Assembly (NCBI GenBank): GCA_020049615.1
Contig: JAIFKN010000099.1
Coordinates: 1-7,431, forward strand
DNA: 7,431 nt
Reading direction: 5' to 3'
DNA from: a bacterium
GTDB lineage: Bacteria > Planctomycetota > UBA11346
In this document: positions 6,467 through 7,431 of the stretch, piece by piece
How the letters are laid out: the number at the start of each line of letters is the position of its first letter
How positions within the stretch are numbered: position 1 is the stretch's first letter
Notes under the pieces: generated by a model
Told to the model about the DNA's origin: nothing
Databases searched by the model: none
What the model saw: the letters and a program-made list of their open reading frames with translations, nothing else
Made by a program: the position numbers and the translations under genes

Positions 6467-6533
6467 GGGATGTCCTGCTGGGTTGGCGCGTATGTAGCGA
6501 GCGAAGATGAGAGCAGCATGAGAACCCCTGGGA

Positions 6534-6555
6534 CCGACGAGTTCCAACTCGTCGG
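6534..6555. repeat. Perfect 22-bp palindrome, candidate operator or dispersed element
   Basis: The arms CCGACGAGTT (6534-6543) and AACTCGTCGG (6546-6555) are exact reverse complements around a central CC. The site lies about 70 bp upstream of the PepSY-like start and about 130 bp upstream of ssrA. Perfect dyads of this kind can bind homodimeric regulators, but OmpR-type regulators usually prefer direct repeats. A dispersed palindromic element or an RNA hairpin is equally possible. Confidence 0.55.
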
Positions 6556-6593
6556 CGGGGCAATGGGGTGGCGGCCAGCGCCCAGCTGCCCCC

Positions 6594-6628
6594 AGCGACC
6601 AGCGACCAGCGACCAGCGACCAGCGACC
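6594..6628. repeat. Five tandem copies of the heptamer AGCGACC
   Basis: Units lie at 6594-6600, 6601-6607, 6608-6614, 6615-6621 and 6622-6628 without interruption. Degenerate related sequence (CCAGCGCCCAGC) lies just before them from about 6575. The repeat lies in the ssrA upstream region. Short tandem arrays like this usually arise by slippage and vary between strains. It is not a CRISPR array because there are no spacers. Confidence 0.85.
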
Positions 6629-6686
6629 ATTGCCGCTTCCCCGCAGCCCTCCGCTGCCGATACTGCATTCGTTGACAACCACATAT

Positions 6687-7013
<327 letters not shown>

Positions 7014-7041
7014 CTCTCCACTCGCTTTTGCGGGTGGAGAG
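7014..7041 (+). terminator. Strong hairpin just after ssrA, probable terminator or 3' processing structure
   Basis: A 12-bp stem with one G-T pair joins 7014-7025 (CTCTCCACTCGC) and 7030-7041 (GCGGGTGGAGAG) around a TTTT loop. It begins one base after the tmRNA CCA. No U-tract follows, so it is not a classical intrinsic terminator. It may end transcription weakly or serve in 3' maturation. On the minus strand it would equally cap transcripts coming from the tRNA side. Confidence 0.6.
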
Positions 7042-7094
7042 GCAGTTGCCAGTTGATGCCCCATCACAGCTTCGTTTTTGGGTCCATTCGGACT

Positions 7095-7331
7095 CTATGG
7101 CAGCCAGATCTTGAGTTTGATGGGCTGGTCAGACGCCAGCCTCACCTCGGACAAGAAGGCGTGCAGGATTCGGGACTTCTCTTCGGGGCTGGCCTTGTCG
7201 GCTTCCCCAATCATGTCCTTCAACCCTTCTGCGATCTCTTCGACCAACCTGTGGTCGTTGGCTGCGGCTGAGAACAACTGTTCCAACACGCAGATCCCAG
7301 CCTCAACCTCCCCGATCTGCTTTTCTAGCAC
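7095..7331 (-). pseudogene. Probable C-terminal remnant of a serine site-specific recombinase
   Basis: This is an open frame of 78 residues from a GTG at 7331. It begins with a coiled-coil-like segment (LEKQIGEVEAGICVLEQLF) and ends with SPEEKSRILHAFLSEVRLAS followed by IKLKIWLP. This arrangement resembles the extreme C-terminus of large serine recombinases (an EEKxxLLxxLIxxI helix followed by a short beta strand). The resolvase catalytic and zinc-ribbon parts are absent. The frame continues upstream only through the tRNA gene, whose translation is meaningless. The GTG has AGGAG at 7344-7340, eight bases upstream, so a small expressed protein cannot be excluded, but that AGGAG begins in the tRNA's CCA. 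I read it as a fragment left by a past integration; an unrelated short protein is the alternative. Confidence 0.45.
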
Positions 7332-7343
7332 CGCAACGACTCC

Positions 7344-7421
7344 TGGTGTGCCCGGGAGGACTCGAACCTCCATCATCCACGTTCTGAGCGTGGCGCCTCT
7401 GCCAGATTGGGCTACGGACAC
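7344..7421 (-). tRNA. tRNA with anticodon CAG (nominal Leu), short variable loop, encoded CCA
   Basis: The cloverleaf folds well. The acceptor GTGTCCG (7421-7415) pairs with CGGGCAC (7354-7348) with one G-U. The D-arm AGCCCAATCTGGCAGAGGC has a 3-bp GCC/GGC stem and loop GG. The anticodon stem CCACG/CGTGG (7393-7389, 7381-7377) carries the loop CTCAGAA, giving anticodon CAG (7386-7384). The T-arm GGAGG/CCTCC has loop TTCGAGT. The discriminator is A (7347) and CCA is encoded (7346-7344). CAG reads the leucine codon CUG, but the variable loop is only five bases (ATGAT, 7376-7372). Bacterial tRNA-Leu is class II with a long variable arm, so the amino acid charged is uncertain. The gene is oriented toward the recombinase-like fragment. 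Confidence 0.9.
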
Positions 7422-7431
7422 GTGATGGTGC

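Larger units (their letters stand above)
6467..6686. other. Spacer between the divergent PepSY operon and ssrA
   Basis: This 220-bp region has no supported gene. It holds the 22-bp palindrome and the heptamer repeat listed separately, and must contain the promoters of both the minus-strand PepSY operon and the plus-strand tmRNA. I could not identify a convincing -35/-10 pair for either. A TTGACA at 6672-6677 is too close to the tmRNA 5' end to serve it. Confidence 0.5.

Noticed and set aside
6594..6628. CRISPR array
   Set aside because: The units are 7 bp and directly adjacent with no unique spacers, so it is a simple tandem repeat.
6672..6677. Perfect TTGACA as a -35 box for ssrA
   Set aside because: It ends only 9 bases before the tmRNA 5' end. 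A -10 box at normal spacing would fall inside the tmRNA (about 6695-6700, ACAGGT), so it cannot drive the full RNA.
7345..7421. Protein-coding start at 7421 extending the recombinase-like fragment upstream
   Set aside because: This part is the tRNA gene read as codons; its cloverleaf explains the sequence fully.

Overview
The window is a GC-rich bacterial chromosome segment with tightly packed genes and strongly GC-biased third codon positions. The organism is flagellated and uses trans-translation. I cannot fix the phylum from sequence alone. The palindrome-rich spacers, a stand-alone HD-GYP N-terminal-like domain beside an HDOD protein, and a class I tRNA with a leucine anticodon make me think of Planctomycetota or a similar lineage, but this is only an impression.

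Layout. Positions 1-1710 (minus strand) carry the flagellar export-gate genes in the order fliO, fliP, fliQ; fliQ runs off the left edge. fliO and fliP overlap by ATGA, while fliP and fliQ are separated by about 180 bp full of hairpins. A divergent region (1711-1788) with a sigma-54-like element faces fliO. Positions 1789-3014 (plus strand) hold a small protein resembling the domain that precedes HD-GYP phosphodiesterases, followed 2 bp later by an HDOD protein. Converging on it from the right is a minus-strand operon (6466 to 3030): a secreted double PepSY-like protein, an OmpR-type response regulator, its sensor histidine kinase, and an RsuA-type 16S rRNA pseudouridine synthase. The kinase and regulator overlap by one base, and the synthase starts inside the kinase gene.

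The right end (6467-7431) is RNA-rich. A 220-bp spacer has a perfect 10-bp-arm palindrome and five 7-bp tandem repeats. It is followed by a complete ssrA (tmRNA) gene, a strong hairpin, a fragment that looks like the C-terminus of a serine site-specific recombinase, and a minus-strand tRNA with anticodon CAG and encoded CCA.

The most unusual features are two RNAs. The tmRNA has all its tRNA-like and pseudoknot hallmarks, but I find no recognisable degradation-tag reading frame after PK1, only a palindrome containing GCT-TAA. The tRNA carries a leucine (CAG) anticodon but a five-base variable loop, where bacterial tRNA-Leu normally has a long variable arm. The recombinase remnant between them suggests past integration at this RNA-gene locus.
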